Of a DNA stretch of 64,000 bases, positions 7,463 through 16,019 are shown in pieces. Source of the stretch: a virus. A model generated the notes under the pieces. It was not told the DNA's origin. It saw only the letters and a program-made list of their open reading frames with translations, and did not search any database. The stretch is from positions 1-64,000 of the IMG/VR virus record IMGVR_UViG_3300036770_000877; one strand, 5' to 3'. Position 1 is the first letter of the stretch. Every line of letters begins with the position of its first letter. The translations under genes and the position numbers were made by a program.

Positions 7463-8450
7463 ATATCTCAGCCTTTAACTTATCAACTACATCTGGGTTA
7501 TCTCTAAGGTATTGTACTGCCTTAGCACGACCCTGGAATCGCTCTTCGTTGACTGTATACCATGCTCCGCCCTTTTCAATGATGCCGAATTGTTCTGCAA
7601 CATCAAGGACCTCGCCAACCTGATCTACTCCTAAATTCTCGCCCTGAAAGTAGAAGTCATATTGTCCCGAAAGATTAGGGGGGCCGAGTTTGTTGTAATC
7701 AATAATCCAGTTAACTGGTCTTCCGACTCTTTGCTCGATAATCTTGTCGCCAACTTTAATACCAGCTTTAATAGCATTTGCTTCAGCTTCAGACGACCAG
7801 AGCTTAATGACAGTGGAAGAGAAGAACTTGACAGCCATTCCGCCTGTGGGGATGTGCGAAGCATGCATAGATCCAAACTGATTTCGTTGTTGTGAGATGA
7901 GAACAAGTAATGTGTTCTTGTTTGCGTAGTTGAGCATTTTGACTGCATGTGTCATATCCTTTGCTTCTGCACCAATCTGTTTGGTGTCTTCTAATTTCTT
8001 TAGCTCAGTGCTATCTTTTTCAAAGTAAATTGCTGGAAGCAACGCAGAGATAGAATCAACAACAATGATGTCTACTCCTGCTTCCATAAGTTGTGTAGCA
8101 ACATCAACCATGTCGTTGATAGTTTTTGCTGGAGAGTATATTAAGTCGTTTGAATTAACTCCAAGTTTTTCTGCCCAATCAGTTGAGTAAGAAGCCTCTG
8201 CATCAATCCAAGCACAAGTCTTTCCTTCTTTCTGTGCTTCTGCAATCATCTGTAGACAAAACGATGACTTACCTGCTGACTTATTTCCCCAAACTAATAT
8301 CTGTCGTCCGTGACCCAGGCCGCCCTTGAGTGCCATGTTTAGACCGATGCTTGGTGTTTTTTGTTTTGGTGTTTCCACCTCTAGTGCCGTCTGAACTCTT
8401 TGTCTTGTTTTTGGGTCCAGCTTTGACATTATTTCTGTAACTACGCTCAT
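7449..8450 (-). CDS. recA: RecA-like recombinase
   Basis: A 333-residue strand-exchange ATPase. Walker A is GNKSAGKS at 55-62, Walker B is VDIIVVDS at about 126-133, and LLVLISQQRNQFG with the following Gly-Gly region corresponds to the L1/L2 DNA-binding loops. WIDAEASYSTDWAEKLG matches the conserved RecA segment after Walker A. It would drive homologous recombination and repair during phage replication, together with the RuvC-like and Cas4-like enzymes downstream. AAGAGAG stands 5 nt before the ATG. The start lies inside the 3' part of another open frame (see 8281). Confidence 0.92.
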   Translation of the reverse strand: MSVVTEIMSKLDPKTRQRVQTALEVETPKQKTPSIGLNMALKGGLGHGRQILVWGNKSAGKSSFCLQMIAEAQKEGKTCAWIDAEASYSTDWAEKLGVNSNDLIYSPAKTINDMVDVATQLMEAGVDIIVVDSISALLPAIYFEKDSTELKKLEDTKQIGAEAKDMTHAVKMLNYANKNTLLVLISQQRNQFGSMHASHIPTGGMAVKFFSSTVIKLWSSEAEANAIKAGIKVGDKIIEQRVGRPVNWIIDYNKLGPPNLSGQYDFYFQGENLGVDQVGEVLDVAEQFGIIEKGGAWYTVNEERFQGRAKAVQYLRDNPDVVDKLKAEIYAKA

Positions 8451-8604
8451 AAAAACTCTCTTCTAATTGTGAGGCAAATGCCTTCATGTCCTTGCTACGC
8501 ATTGTTGCAAGTTTTCTAATGATATTAAGTATGTCCTCTTCTTGTCCAGATTTTAGGACAAGGATCACTTCGTTATTGGTTCCGAATAAGAAGTAACCAT
8601 TCAT
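8281..8604 (-). CDS. Hypothetical protein overlapping recA; apparently leaderless
   Basis: The first 51 residues (MNGYFLFGTNNEV...) fill the only gap between the MazG-like gene and recA and look protein-like: a short beta unit and two amphipathic helices. The frame then continues 170 nt into recA as a basic, low-complexity tail (KNKTKSSDG...), an unusually long overlap. The ATG has no Shine-Dalgarno and is 8 nt after TATAAT. Either a genuine overlapping gene or a shorter gene with a sequencing or assembly indel near its end. No family recognised. Confidence 0.45.
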   Translation of the reverse strand: MNGYFLFGTNNEVILVLKSGQEEDILNIIRKLATMRSKDMKAFASQLEESFYERSYRNNVKAGPKNKTKSSDGTRGGNTKTKNTKHRSKHGTQGRPGSRTTDISLGK

Positions 8605-8641
8605 TTTATACTATTATATCATTAAAACTTGTTTCCGTGAA
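8605..8641 (-). promoter_or_regulatory. Promoter for leaderless ORF and recA
   Basis: On the minus strand TATAAT is at 8618-8613, with TTCACG (4 of 6 matches to TTGACA) 17 bp upstream at 8641-8636. The ATG of the next ORF begins at 8604, so an mRNA starting 6-8 nt after the -10 box would have almost no 5' leader. Confidence 0.5.
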
Positions 8642-8942
8642 GTGCTGGCCTTTCCATATTCTTCATAATCTTTTTATCCAAAATAAAGTCCAGAGAGTCT
8701 TTGATCTGCCCTGTATTTATCATTGCTTGATAAAGATCAACTAATCTAATAATGATATCAGCCATCTCCTCAACAACCTTTTCCCCACCTTGATCTTTTC
8801 TTATTGCTTCTAAAACTTCTGTAACTTCAGAATGAACTAGGGCAAGCTTGTTTCCAATTTTGTCATATGTAACTTCACCCTCCCAAAATCCTTTATTCTT
8901 CGCTATCAGATGTACTCGTCTCGCCATCAGGTCTAGACTCAT
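8622..8942 (-). CDS. MazG-like nucleotide pyrophosphohydrolase
   Basis: A 106-residue all-alpha NTP pyrophosphatase. The metal-binding pattern of the MazG/dUTPase-like superfamily is visible: HSEVTEVLEAIRK (EVxE, about 37-49) and, further on, VVEEMADIIIRLVDLY (ExxD). It would hydrolyse NTPs or dNTPs, or alter ppGpp levels, as proposed for phage MazG proteins. AAGGAG lies 7 nt before the ATG, which supports this start despite a 50-nt overlap with the preceding gene. Confidence 0.85.
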   Translation of the reverse strand: MSLDLMARRVHLIAKNKGFWEGEVTYDKIGNKLALVHSEVTEVLEAIRKDQGGEKVVEEMADIIIRLVDLYQAMINTGQIKDSLDFILDKKIMKNMERPALHGNKF

Positions 8943-9129
8943 TTTGATCTCCTTCTACTAATGAAATAATAAATGTTTTTTCTTCTTCATTTACTTCTAT
9001 GAATAAGCTTTTCTTATCTAACTCAGGCGACATATAATCCTCTATCTTAACAGAGACATTACCATTGCTTTGAATTGATGCAAGTAGCAGTCTTACTAGA
9101 TTGATTTCCAATCCCTCTTCTTGTGTCAT
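8893..9129 (-). CDS. Small acidic hypothetical protein
   Basis: A 78-residue protein: an N-terminal helix (LEINLVRLLLASIQ), a small beta region (NVSVKIED, FIEVNEEEKTFIISLV) and an acidic, Ser/Thr-rich disordered tail that overlaps the MazG-like gene. Its ATG overlaps the stop of dnaE (ATGA), so it is translationally coupled to the polymerase. No family recognised. An acidic tail next to replication genes would fit a polymerase or SSB partner, but nothing in the sequence proves it. Confidence 0.65.
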   Translation of the reverse strand: MTQEEGLEINLVRLLLASIQSNGNVSVKIEDYMSPELDKKSLFIEVNEEEKTFIISLVEGDQNESRPDGETSTSDSEE

Positions 9130-12100
9130 TTTATATCCTTAACTACGATGGTTCCATCGTCTGTATTTGTAAAGGTTAGTTCAACCTTTAGCCCTGGCTT
9201 CATTTTTCCCAGAGCTCTTGCATACCCATGAGGGAACACAATAGATCTAATTAATTTCTTATTGGCATCAGTTACAATAGTATGTGCCATCATTTTTCCA
9301 GCCTTAGTCTTATAATTAGTAAAATCAATTACATAATAGTTATCATCCTTTAAATCAAACTTAGTTGAGTACAAGTAATTGACAAATGGGTCCGACCTGT
9401 CTTCTTTTACAACCTTTTCAATCTCAACAAATCTATGTATTCGATTATCCCCTACAAGAAAGAAATACATCTGTCCTGTTTCAATCTTAGTGGTTTCGCT
9501 ATCAAATACTCCGACTGATGCTGTCTCATCAACAATTTCTACACGAGACCATCCAGTTCCACGCTTAATAGACTTTACCATAGCCATAAATACAAATGTT
9601 CCTAGCTCAGAGAAGTCATCTAGGACACTTACTTGAGATTTAATATGTGGAGTAATACCGCTAATATCAAACTTAGGTATATTTAGATACTCATATAGAC
9701 TATCTTTCTCCCGCCCAGTTCTAGGGTTATCGTCAAATGCTGCGCCACCAATTGCATTAAGGGCGTCTATAGCACGGCTATTGATACCGCTATTTTTTGC
9801 ACCAGACTTTGATTTGAGATCAGCGTAGTTCTTGTACGGTCTATTGGCTATAATTTTTTTGCCAATATTTTCCGAAATATATTTTACATTTGCTAATCCA
9901 AACCTAATTGCATCCCCCTGTATACTAAAGTCTAAGTCAGACTCATTTACATGTGGAAGCAAAATTTTAATACCCAAACGCTTAGCTTCAATCAGGTAAT
10001 CAGTACGAGCATCTTTGTCGCCCTCGTTCTTTAGCATGGCGAACATAAACTCAGTCGGATAGTAAAGTTTTAACCAAGCAGTCCAATATGAAAGCAGAGA
10101 ATAAGCAACAGCGTGGGAACGGTTAAAAGAGTAACCAGCATGAGCTTCGAAAGAATGCCATAAGCCTTCTGCCGCCTCTTTTGATATATGTCGGCTTGCA
10201 CCAGCAACAAACTTCTCACGGAACTGATCAAACTCCTTCGCATCTTTCTTCTTACCAATAATCTTGCGTACCTTATCAGCCTCTGCCCATGACATGCCAC
10301 CAAGGTGTACGCAAGCCTGCATAACTTGCTCTTGATAAATAATAACACCGTATGTGTTCTGTGTAAACTCTTTCATGATTGGGTGGATATATGACACATC
10401 CTCATGCAGGTTTTTACGATTAATATAATTTGCACCTACTGTATTCATCGCTCCTGGACGAACAAGGGCGTTGGATGCTGCCAAATCTTCGAACTCGCTG
10501 ACACCCATTTTTATAAGTAGGTTTGTATAAGGTGTTGCTTCAGCCTGAAACACACCTTTAGTAAATCCTTGAGAAAGCATGTTATATACTTTCTTGTCAT
10601 CTAATTCTAATTCAGAAAGAACAATGCTTTTGCCATGTCTCTTTTGAACCATTTGTAATGTATCTGAAATAACAGAAAGTGTTTTTAGCCCAAGTACGTC
10701 GAGCTTAATTAGACCAATATCAGCAACTGTATCCATGTCGTATGCAACAACTGGAACACGTCCGCTAACCTTATCGCTAGGATCTGTACGAGTTTCAATG
10801 GGTGCATAGTTATTTAATTCTTTCTTTGCAACAACTACACCCGCAGCATGCATTCCAACTGAGCGAATACGGCCACGAAGTTCACGAGCAAGCTTAAGCA
10901 CCTCTGGATACTTCTGTCTAAACCACTTTGTATTATCTGATTCTTCAAAGTCTTCGAATGTATCTACAACCTTAAGAGCTTTATTTACTTCTCCTAATGG
11001 AACCATGAATACACGAGCAGCATCACGAACAACACCCTTATCTTTAAAGTATGTGAAAGTTGAGATAGATGCTACGTTTTTAAACTTCTTGCGTATGTAA
11101 TCTTTTACTTCTCCACGACGACGGTCTTCAAAGTCTGTGTCAATATCTGGAAAGTCATTACGCTCTTCATTAATAAATCGGAAGAACAGTAGGTCATACT
11201 TAATAGGATCAACCTCAGTAATTCCTAGCAAGTAACATACTAGGGATCCTGCAGCCGAACCACGACCTGGACCAACCTTAATGTTTTGAGACTTAGCCCA
11301 GTTAATCATGTCTGAGATAACTAAGAAGTACGGGGAGAAGTCTTTCTTACTAATAACTTCTAACTCTTCTTCTAGTCTTAGCTCATAAATATCATTACCC
11401 AACCAGCTAGAAGTTAGCTTCATATCTTCTAATGCCTTCCAGCAGATATCTCTAACTGTCTTGTCTGGGTCTTCCTTTGGGCGTGGAAGAATATTCAAAT
11501 CTTGTAAAAATTCATACTCTTGTATAGAGTTGGCAATTTCCATTGTATTGTCATAAATGTCTGTGCGTGTTATACCTTGTGCATGCATCTGCACTTCAAT
11601 TTCTTCTCTAGACATTACGTATACGTCTAGTTCCTCAAAACTAATCTTACGATCTGGGTATAGATAGTTATATCGCTCAAAGATGTTATCTATCTGACGA
11701 GACTTTTCGAAGTCCGCCTCTTTGTTAGCCTTTGGAGATGTAGAAAGAATAAGCATTGCTTCTTCCAACGCTCTCTCTTCTTTGGTTGAGAAGTGGCAGT
11801 CACCAGTAACAATAGGCTTAATACCAACTTCGTCTGCCAACTCTAATAGGAACTTATTAAGTTCAACTGGATTGTGTGGCTGAATCTCCATGTAAAAGTT
11901 ATCGCCAAATGTAGTCTTAAACCATTTGGCAAGCATCTTGGCTTCGTTAATCTCTCCACGCTCATGCGCTTTAGAGATAAGTCCATTCATACATCCAGAA
12001 AGAATAATGAGTCCTTCTTTGTACTCCGCCAAAATCTCACGGTCAATGCGTGGCTTGTGATAGTAGCCTTCTGTCCACGCTATCTCAGAAAGCTTATTTA

Positions 12101-12416
12101 AATTCTTTAGGCCTTGCTTGTTTTGGGCAAGTAGTATGATGTGGTTGAAAATTGATGTGTTGTCGTCACGCTTACTAGTATCTCGCTTATCGAATCTATC
12201 GGTTGCCGAGATATAAGCTTCAATACCTAGTATTGGCTTGATCCCCGTTTCCATTGCAGCTTTCTGCATATCTCTGTGACCAGATAATGTTCCATGATCT
12301 GTGATTGCAATTGCTGTTTGACCTAGATTTTTTGCAGCATTCATTAACTCTAATGGTGTATTTAAACCATCCATTACGGAATACTGTGAGTGCACATGCA
12401 AATGTGTGAAATTCAA
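9126..12416 (-). CDS. dnaE: DNA polymerase III alpha subunit (DnaE type)
   Basis: A 1,096-residue replicative polymerase. The PHP domain (about 1-210) keeps its metal ligands: HLHVH, ITDHG, GIEAY, NHIILLA, LSGC and GDCHF. The C-family palm shows GPGRGSAAGS at 383-392 and PDIDTDF at 423-429 with catalytic D424 and D426; the third Asp is in IKLDVLGLKTL. A helix-hairpin-helix and an OB-type domain follow. Because the PHP site looks intact, as in actinobacterial DnaE1, it may proofread itself; no DnaQ-like exonuclease is seen. AAAGG about 10 nt before the ATG lies in a hairpin-forming leader. Confidence 0.95.
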   Translation of the reverse strand: MNFTHLHVHSQYSVMDGLNTPLELMNAAKNLGQTAIAITDHGTLSGHRDMQKAAMETGIKPILGIEAYISATDRFDKRDTSKRDDNTSIFNHIILLAQNKQGLKNLNKLSEIAWTEGYYHKPRIDREILAEYKEGLIILSGCMNGLISKAHERGEINEAKMLAKWFKTTFGDNFYMEIQPHNPVELNKFLLELADEVGIKPIVTGDCHFSTKEERALEEAMLILSTSPKANKEADFEKSRQIDNIFERYNYLYPDRKISFEELDVYVMSREEIEVQMHAQGITRTDIYDNTMEIANSIQEYEFLQDLNILPRPKEDPDKTVRDICWKALEDMKLTSSWLGNDIYELRLEEELEVISKKDFSPYFLVISDMINWAKSQNIKVGPGRGSAAGSLVCYLLGITEVDPIKYDLLFFRFINEERNDFPDIDTDFEDRRRGEVKDYIRKKFKNVASISTFTYFKDKGVVRDAARVFMVPLGEVNKALKVVDTFEDFEESDNTKWFRQKYPEVLKLARELRGRIRSVGMHAAGVVVAKKELNNYAPIETRTDPSDKVSGRVPVVAYDMDTVADIGLIKLDVLGLKTLSVISDTLQMVQKRHGKSIVLSELELDDKKVYNMLSQGFTKGVFQAEATPYTNLLIKMGVSEFEDLAASNALVRPGAMNTVGANYINRKNLHEDVSYIHPIMKEFTQNTYGVIIYQEQVMQACVHLGGMSWAEADKVRKIIGKKKDAKEFDQFREKFVAGASRHISKEAAEGLWHSFEAHAGYSFNRSHAVAYSLLSYWTAWLKLYYPTEFMFAMLKNEGDKDARTDYLIEAKRLGIKILLPHVNESDLDFSIQGDAIRFGLANVKYISENIGKKIIANRPYKNYADLKSKSGAKNSGINSRAIDALNAIGGAAFDDNPRTGREKDSLYEYLNIPKFDISGITPHIKSQVSVLDDFSELGTFVFMAMVKSIKRGTGWSRVEIVDETASVGVFDSETTKIETGQMYFFLVGDNRIHRFVEIEKVVKEDRSDPFVNYLYSTKFDLKDDNYYVIDFTNYKTKAGKMMAHTIVTDANKKLIRSIVFPHGYARALGKMKPGLKVELTFTNTDDGTIVVKDIK

Positions 12417-12423
12417 AATCTAA

Positions 12424-12441
12424 CCTTTCTACTTGGAAAGG
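12424..12441 (-). promoter_or_regulatory. Alternative hairpin covering the dnaE ribosome binding site
   Basis: In the mRNA, CCTTTC (12441-12436) can pair with GAAAGG (12429-12424), loop CAAGTA, masking the AAAGG that precedes the dnaE ATG. It competes with the GC-rich hairpin only for its last two bases, so both could form in sequence. A translational brake on polymerase synthesis is inferred. Confidence 0.4.
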
Positions 12442-12461
12442 TGGGGGGCGAACCCCCCACC
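12440..12461 (-). terminator. GC-rich hairpin with TTCG loop between ssb and dnaE
   Basis: On the minus strand a perfect 9-bp stem GGTGGGGGG / CCCCCCACC encloses a TTCG tetraloop and is followed by TTTCC. This is a very stable RNA hairpin placed 5 nt after the ssb stop. The weak U-tract suggests partial termination, or a barrier to mRNA decay, that would keep ssb transcripts more abundant than dnaE transcripts. Confidence 0.75.
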
Positions 12462-12466
12462 AACTA

Positions 12467-13138
12467 CTACCACTCTACGTTGCTTGATGAACCTTCAGAT
12501 GACTCTGATGACTCTTCTGTTTCGCCAAACATATAGAACTTCTCTTGCTCTTCAACAGAGAGTTCCTTAACCGCTACCTTTTCCAATTCATAAAGTTCAT
12601 ACTTTGATGCATCGAACTTCTCCTTATCTTGGCCAAGGGAGATTGCGACATATTCTGTAGAAGTACCTGTACCGCTACGCTTTAGACGCCATGTTAGGTT
12701 TGAGATGCTGCCCATTTCGCCAGCATACTCGATGAGTGTTGGGGTAATTGACTTACCACTTGTTCCTTGTGAAAGAATTGCGACATAAGGATCTTCCTTA
12801 CCGTCGTCAACTAAAACATTGATGTATAGACGTGAGCGAGCTTTCCAGCCTGCCTTATAGTCTTTACGATGTTGGTCACAACCAAAGCAACGACCCTGAT
12901 CATCTGATGTGCATAGGGCTTTTGATTTATAATTCTTTGGATTTGTGTGTTCGGCTGCGATAAAACCTAGTCCAGCCTTTTCGTTATAATCTGGTGAATC
13001 TGGATCCAACTCTTGCAGGAATCGAATCTTTACGCTTTCGCCGTCTGCTAGCTTTACCCAACGAGCTTTTGAACCCTCTGAGTCGCTTGGCTTATCAAGT
13101 ACGGCATTGATGCTTTTTAGTCCTTTGACAATTGCCAT
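12467..13138 (-). CDS. ssb: Single-stranded DNA-binding protein, T4 gp32-like
   Basis: A 223-residue protein with the gp32 plan: a basic N-terminal part, a zinc-binding OB core with C76, C84, C87 and H90 (LCTSDDQGRCFGCDQH), and a strongly acidic Ser/Glu-rich C-terminus (GETEESSESSEG) ending in NVEW. The tail normally recruits replication proteins. It would coat ssDNA for the helicase, primase and polymerase encoded on both sides. AAAAGGAAAC precedes the ATG. It has its own promoter and is followed by a strong hairpin, consistent with high, independent expression. Confidence 0.85.
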   Translation of the reverse strand: MAIVKGLKSINAVLDKPSDSEGSKARWVKLADGESVKIRFLQELDPDSPDYNEKAGLGFIAAEHTNPKNYKSKALCTSDDQGRCFGCDQHRKDYKAGWKARSRLYINVLVDDGKEDPYVAILSQGTSGKSITPTLIEYAGEMGSISNLTWRLKRSGTGTSTEYVAISLGQDKEKFDASKYELYELEKVAVKELSVEEQEKFYMFGETEESSESSEGSSSNVEW

Positions 13139-13191
13139 TTTTATATGTTTCCTTTTCTGATATTTGAGTCTATAAATGACTCTGTATTTCT

Positions 13192-13220
13192 ATTATACAC
13201 CATCTTAGTAGATTTCCCAA
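13192..13220 (-). promoter_or_regulatory. Sigma-70-like promoter for ssb
   Basis: TTGGGA (13220-13215), a 17-bp spacer and TATAAT (13197-13192) precede ssb by about 55 nt. The leader contains a small inverted repeat GAGTC-N7-GACTC (13166-13182). The -35 box lies in the last codons of the primase gene. Confidence 0.65.
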
Positions 13221-14230
13221 GAGGCATATTCATAATTTGGTACTGCTTTTTCAATGCATTGTTTTATTTCTGCATCCGTCATGTCACCAATATCTTTAGC
13301 TCCATGTGGATACACAACTTGATAATCATAACTAGCCCATAATATATCTTTATTCTTAAGTCTATTAGCGATTGAATTGCCTAGGTCCCGCCCAGGATTC
13401 TTTCCATTATGAGTAGCCTTATCATCAAAATCTGTAGCAATAATGATCTTAGTAAAGTATTTATTTAATAATTCATAATTTGTAGGGCTCAAGTGCCCAC
13501 CTAGTGTAGCTACAACGTTTGGGTATCCAGCCTGATGAATACGCATAGCATCAAATGACGCTTCCGTAATAATAACAGTTGAAGATAAACGCTTAGCTCT
13601 ATGAACGTTAAACAAAGTCTTGGTCTTTGGCAATCCAGTAGAGTTCTTAAACTTTTTTTCTTTTACTCCACGACCAACAATACCTATTGCCATTCCGTCT
13701 GGAGAATGAACTGGAACTGTAACCATATCCATATTCTTTGAGTAACCAACCTGAAAGTATGTAATTGTATCGTCATTGAATCCACGAGAGTGCATGTATT
13801 CACGGCCCTCTTGTAATTCATTCATTTCTTTCCAAAGTTTGTCCAAGATGAGCGGATCAAATTGGACAAACTCTGGTTTCTCTTCTAGTACTTCGATGAT
13901 CTGTTCATCGAAATCTTGTAATGAGTCTGTTACACATTTAGATATAAGCCGAAGAGATTCAAACTCATTTCTTTTAGTAACAGTTTTAACTAGCTCAACT
14001 AATGAGCCGCTAGAACCACATGATGGGTTAAAACATAAGAATAATCCAGTAGTCTTAGATACTGAAAGGCTTGGTGTATTTTTATTACCGTGAATTGGGC
14101 ATAGGCATAGAAAATCGTTACCTGTCTCAGAAACTAGCGAGACAGAGACTGCCTTGAGGACTTTTTTAATTTGCCGTTCGGTATACTGCGTTGAAGCATC
14201 TTTCCGTTGGAGCAACCCTCTATTTGCCAT
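13205..14230 (-). CDS. dnaG: DnaG-like primase
   Basis: A 341-residue primase. The N-terminal zinc site is C44/H47 (CPIHG) and C66/C71 (CFNPSC), the CHC2 type. A Toprim domain follows: VIITEASFDAMR (catalytic Glu) and IIIATDFDDKATHNGKNPGRDLG (DxD). The C-terminal helicase-binding domain of cellular DnaG is absent, as usual in phage forms. It makes RNA primers for the DnaE polymerase and works with the DnaB-like helicase encoded just upstream. The ATG lies 97 nt inside the preceding ORF. Confidence 0.92.
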   Translation of the reverse strand: MANRGLLQRKDASTQYTERQIKKVLKAVSVSLVSETGNDFLCLCPIHGNKNTPSLSVSKTTGLFLCFNPSCGSSGSLVELVKTVTKRNEFESLRLISKCVTDSLQDFDEQIIEVLEEKPEFVQFDPLILDKLWKEMNELQEGREYMHSRGFNDDTITYFQVGYSKNMDMVTVPVHSPDGMAIGIVGRGVKEKKFKNSTGLPKTKTLFNVHRAKRLSSTVIITEASFDAMRIHQAGYPNVVATLGGHLSPTNYELLNKYFTKIIIATDFDDKATHNGKNPGRDLGNSIANRLKNKDILWASYDYQVVYPHGAKDIGDMTDAEIKQCIEKAVPNYEYASWEIY

Positions 14231-14463
14231 GCTTTAGCCTTTCCTACATAAACACCGTGCATTGTGAGCACAAATGACCATATGTTCTCGTCGTTATTAT
14301 ATGATACCGAAAAAGCTGGGTCTATGTCAAGGACTTGTACATAGCCGTCTCCACGCATGGACTGTATGAGCATTTTCTCATATTGATATCTGAGACGGAT
14401 CATGTCCGAATCATCTCTAAATATTCCATCAATCTGGAATCTCTTTATTCTTTTGTGGGTCAA
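14134..14463 (-). CDS. Hypothetical protein between helicase and primase genes
   Basis: A 109-residue ORF that starts with TTG (MTHKRIKRF) soon after the helicase stop, with AGG 9 nt upstream. Residues 10-80 look like an alpha/beta fold (DGYVQVLDIDPAFSVSY, WSFVLTMHGVYVG). The final 30 residues, overlapping the primase start, are basic and low-complexity. No family recognised. Position between the helicase and primase genes suggests a replisome accessory. Confidence 0.6.
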   Translation of the reverse strand: MTHKRIKRFQIDGIFRDDSDMIRLRYQYEKMLIQSMRGDGYVQVLDIDPAFSVSYNNDENIWSFVLTMHGVYVGKAKAWQIEGCSNGKMLQRSIPNGKLKKSSRQSLSR

Positions 14464-14476
14464 ACTGTATGCCTAT

Positions 14477-15691
14477 CTACTCGTACAGTTCTTTAATTAT
14501 ACCCCTATCGATATCCCAGTCCAAAAAGAAGCTAAAGTCTCTGCCGTGACGGTTCTTTCTTGAAACCACCTCAATCATGTTAGTGTCTGGGTGGCGGTGA
14601 ACAGCCATAGCTATATCAGCATCATATTCAATTGCTTTTGACCACGCAACTTGGCTCATCATAGGAGGAGCATCGTGATCGGAAATATCATCCGCTGTTG
14701 CTGCAGTAATGTCAATTACAGGGATGTTATTGGTTACCGCAAGTAGTTTAAACTCACGGGAAATGTTTCGGTTACGCTCAACTTCAGAGTTAGAACGCTT
14801 GTTATCATTGAACAACTGATGATAGTCCAGAATAACCAAGTCTGGTCTATGTTGGTCAATCTTACCTTGAACCGTGGCTGGAGTAACCTCATTGGTGCCT
14901 TCGTTCGATACTAATATAAACCCACGTTTATCTTTAAATGATTTATCCGCCCAAGAACTGAAGTCGTCTAGATTTATATCACCCTTCTGCAGTTGACTTG
15001 CTCTGAATAAACCAGATCCTAGCATCGTATAAATACGGTCACGCATATTCTCTGGAGACATCTCCAAAGATATAATCATTGGCTTAAAGCCTTGTTCCCA
15101 AGCCTTACAAGCCAGATATGAGGTCATCCATGTTTTACCACGGCCTGGCCAACCAATAACGACCATAAGGTGCCCAGGAGCCATTCCAGTAGGGTATGCA
15201 GCATCTATTGCCTTAAACCCTGTAGGAATACCTGGAGAGCCACCCATGGCCAATGAGCGGTCTCTAACAGATAGATAGTGGTCTGTTGCTGCTTGAATAT
15301 CTGTAATATCCAAGTCTCTTACGTTATTGGTAAACTTACTTAATCCTGCTAACTGCATTTGCATTTGCTGCAGAACTCTTGCTGGAGCATTTTCCTTAAG
15401 AGAGCTTCCAGAGTTTAATAAAATAGTCTTAATCTTATTGCCAAGAAACTCGGACTTCATCTGCTCTAGATAAAATCCAGTTTCAGCAGATGTATCTACA
15501 GGATCAAAGTCTCTAAACTTATCCTGTAGAACACCTACATCAGGTACCGACCTAAACTTATAATAATAAGATTTTAACCCTTCCCAAACATCTTTATGGG
15601 ACTGAAAAACTTCATCTACGTTATCTGCAAGGAGAACACTAATGTCCTTGTTTTTGCATACTGCACTAATTACTGACGCTTCGGTGTTCAT
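14477..15691 (-). CDS. dnaB: Replicative DNA helicase, DnaB-like
   Basis: A 404-residue RecA-fold ring helicase. The N-terminal helical domain (1-125) is followed by the motor: Walker A GWPGRGKT at 180-187, the conserved ISLEMS at 207-212, Walker B PDLVILDYHQL with D289, then an arginine-rich C-terminal region (VVSRKNRHGRDFS). It unwinds DNA 5' to 3' ahead of the polymerase. It overlaps the upstream 117-residue gene by 26 nt, and GGAGAAGG directly precedes its ATG. Confidence 0.92.
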   Translation of the reverse strand: MNTEASVISAVCKNKDISVLLADNVDEVFQSHKDVWEGLKSYYYKFRSVPDVGVLQDKFRDFDPVDTSAETGFYLEQMKSEFLGNKIKTILLNSGSSLKENAPARVLQQMQMQLAGLSKFTNNVRDLDITDIQAATDHYLSVRDRSLAMGGSPGIPTGFKAIDAAYPTGMAPGHLMVVIGWPGRGKTWMTSYLACKAWEQGFKPMIISLEMSPENMRDRIYTMLGSGLFRASQLQKGDINLDDFSSWADKSFKDKRGFILVSNEGTNEVTPATVQGKIDQHRPDLVILDYHQLFNDNKRSNSEVERNRNISREFKLLAVTNNIPVIDITAATADDISDHDAPPMMSQVAWSKAIEYDADIAMAVHRHPDTNMIEVVSRKNRHGRDFSFFLDWDIDRGIIKELYE

Positions 15692-16019
15692 CCTTCTCCA
15701 TTTCTTGAACCATATCTCTGGTTAACTCTCTGAGCTTTTTGCGGTGCTCATCGTCTTCCGCCCTCTGCTCCATAATTTTGTTCATTACGTCAAAGTTATT
15801 AAAGAACCACATTATGGGGTGCCCATTCTTACTTGTCTTAAAATAATATTCAAGGAGCTCTTTGGCCCTGCTAAACCCTACAGAATCAATAACATCCTGC
15901 ATTCCCCACTTTTCTCTGTATCGATTGACAATAGGCCTTTTACCATACTTGTCCATATAAAGAGTCTCATATAATGAGATTAATGTGTATGAAAGCTTAG
16001 GATCAGTTTTTGCTGCCAT
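15666..16019 (-). CDS. Hypothetical protein, possible helicase loader
   Basis: A 117-residue, mostly helical, charged protein. RPIVNRYREKWGMQDVID and GHPIMWFFNNFDVM are striking aromatic-rich motifs. Short helical proteins encoded immediately before a DnaB-like gene are often helicase loaders in phages; the 26-nt overlap with the helicase gene fits that idea, but I see no AAA+ or gp59 signature. GAGGA precedes the ATG. The function is inference from position. Confidence 0.6.
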   Translation of the reverse strand: MAAKTDPKLSYTLISLYETLYMDKYGKRPIVNRYREKWGMQDVIDSVGFSRAKELLEYYFKTSKNGHPIMWFFNNFDVMNKIMEQRAEDDEHRKKLRELTRDMVQEMEKDEHRSVSN

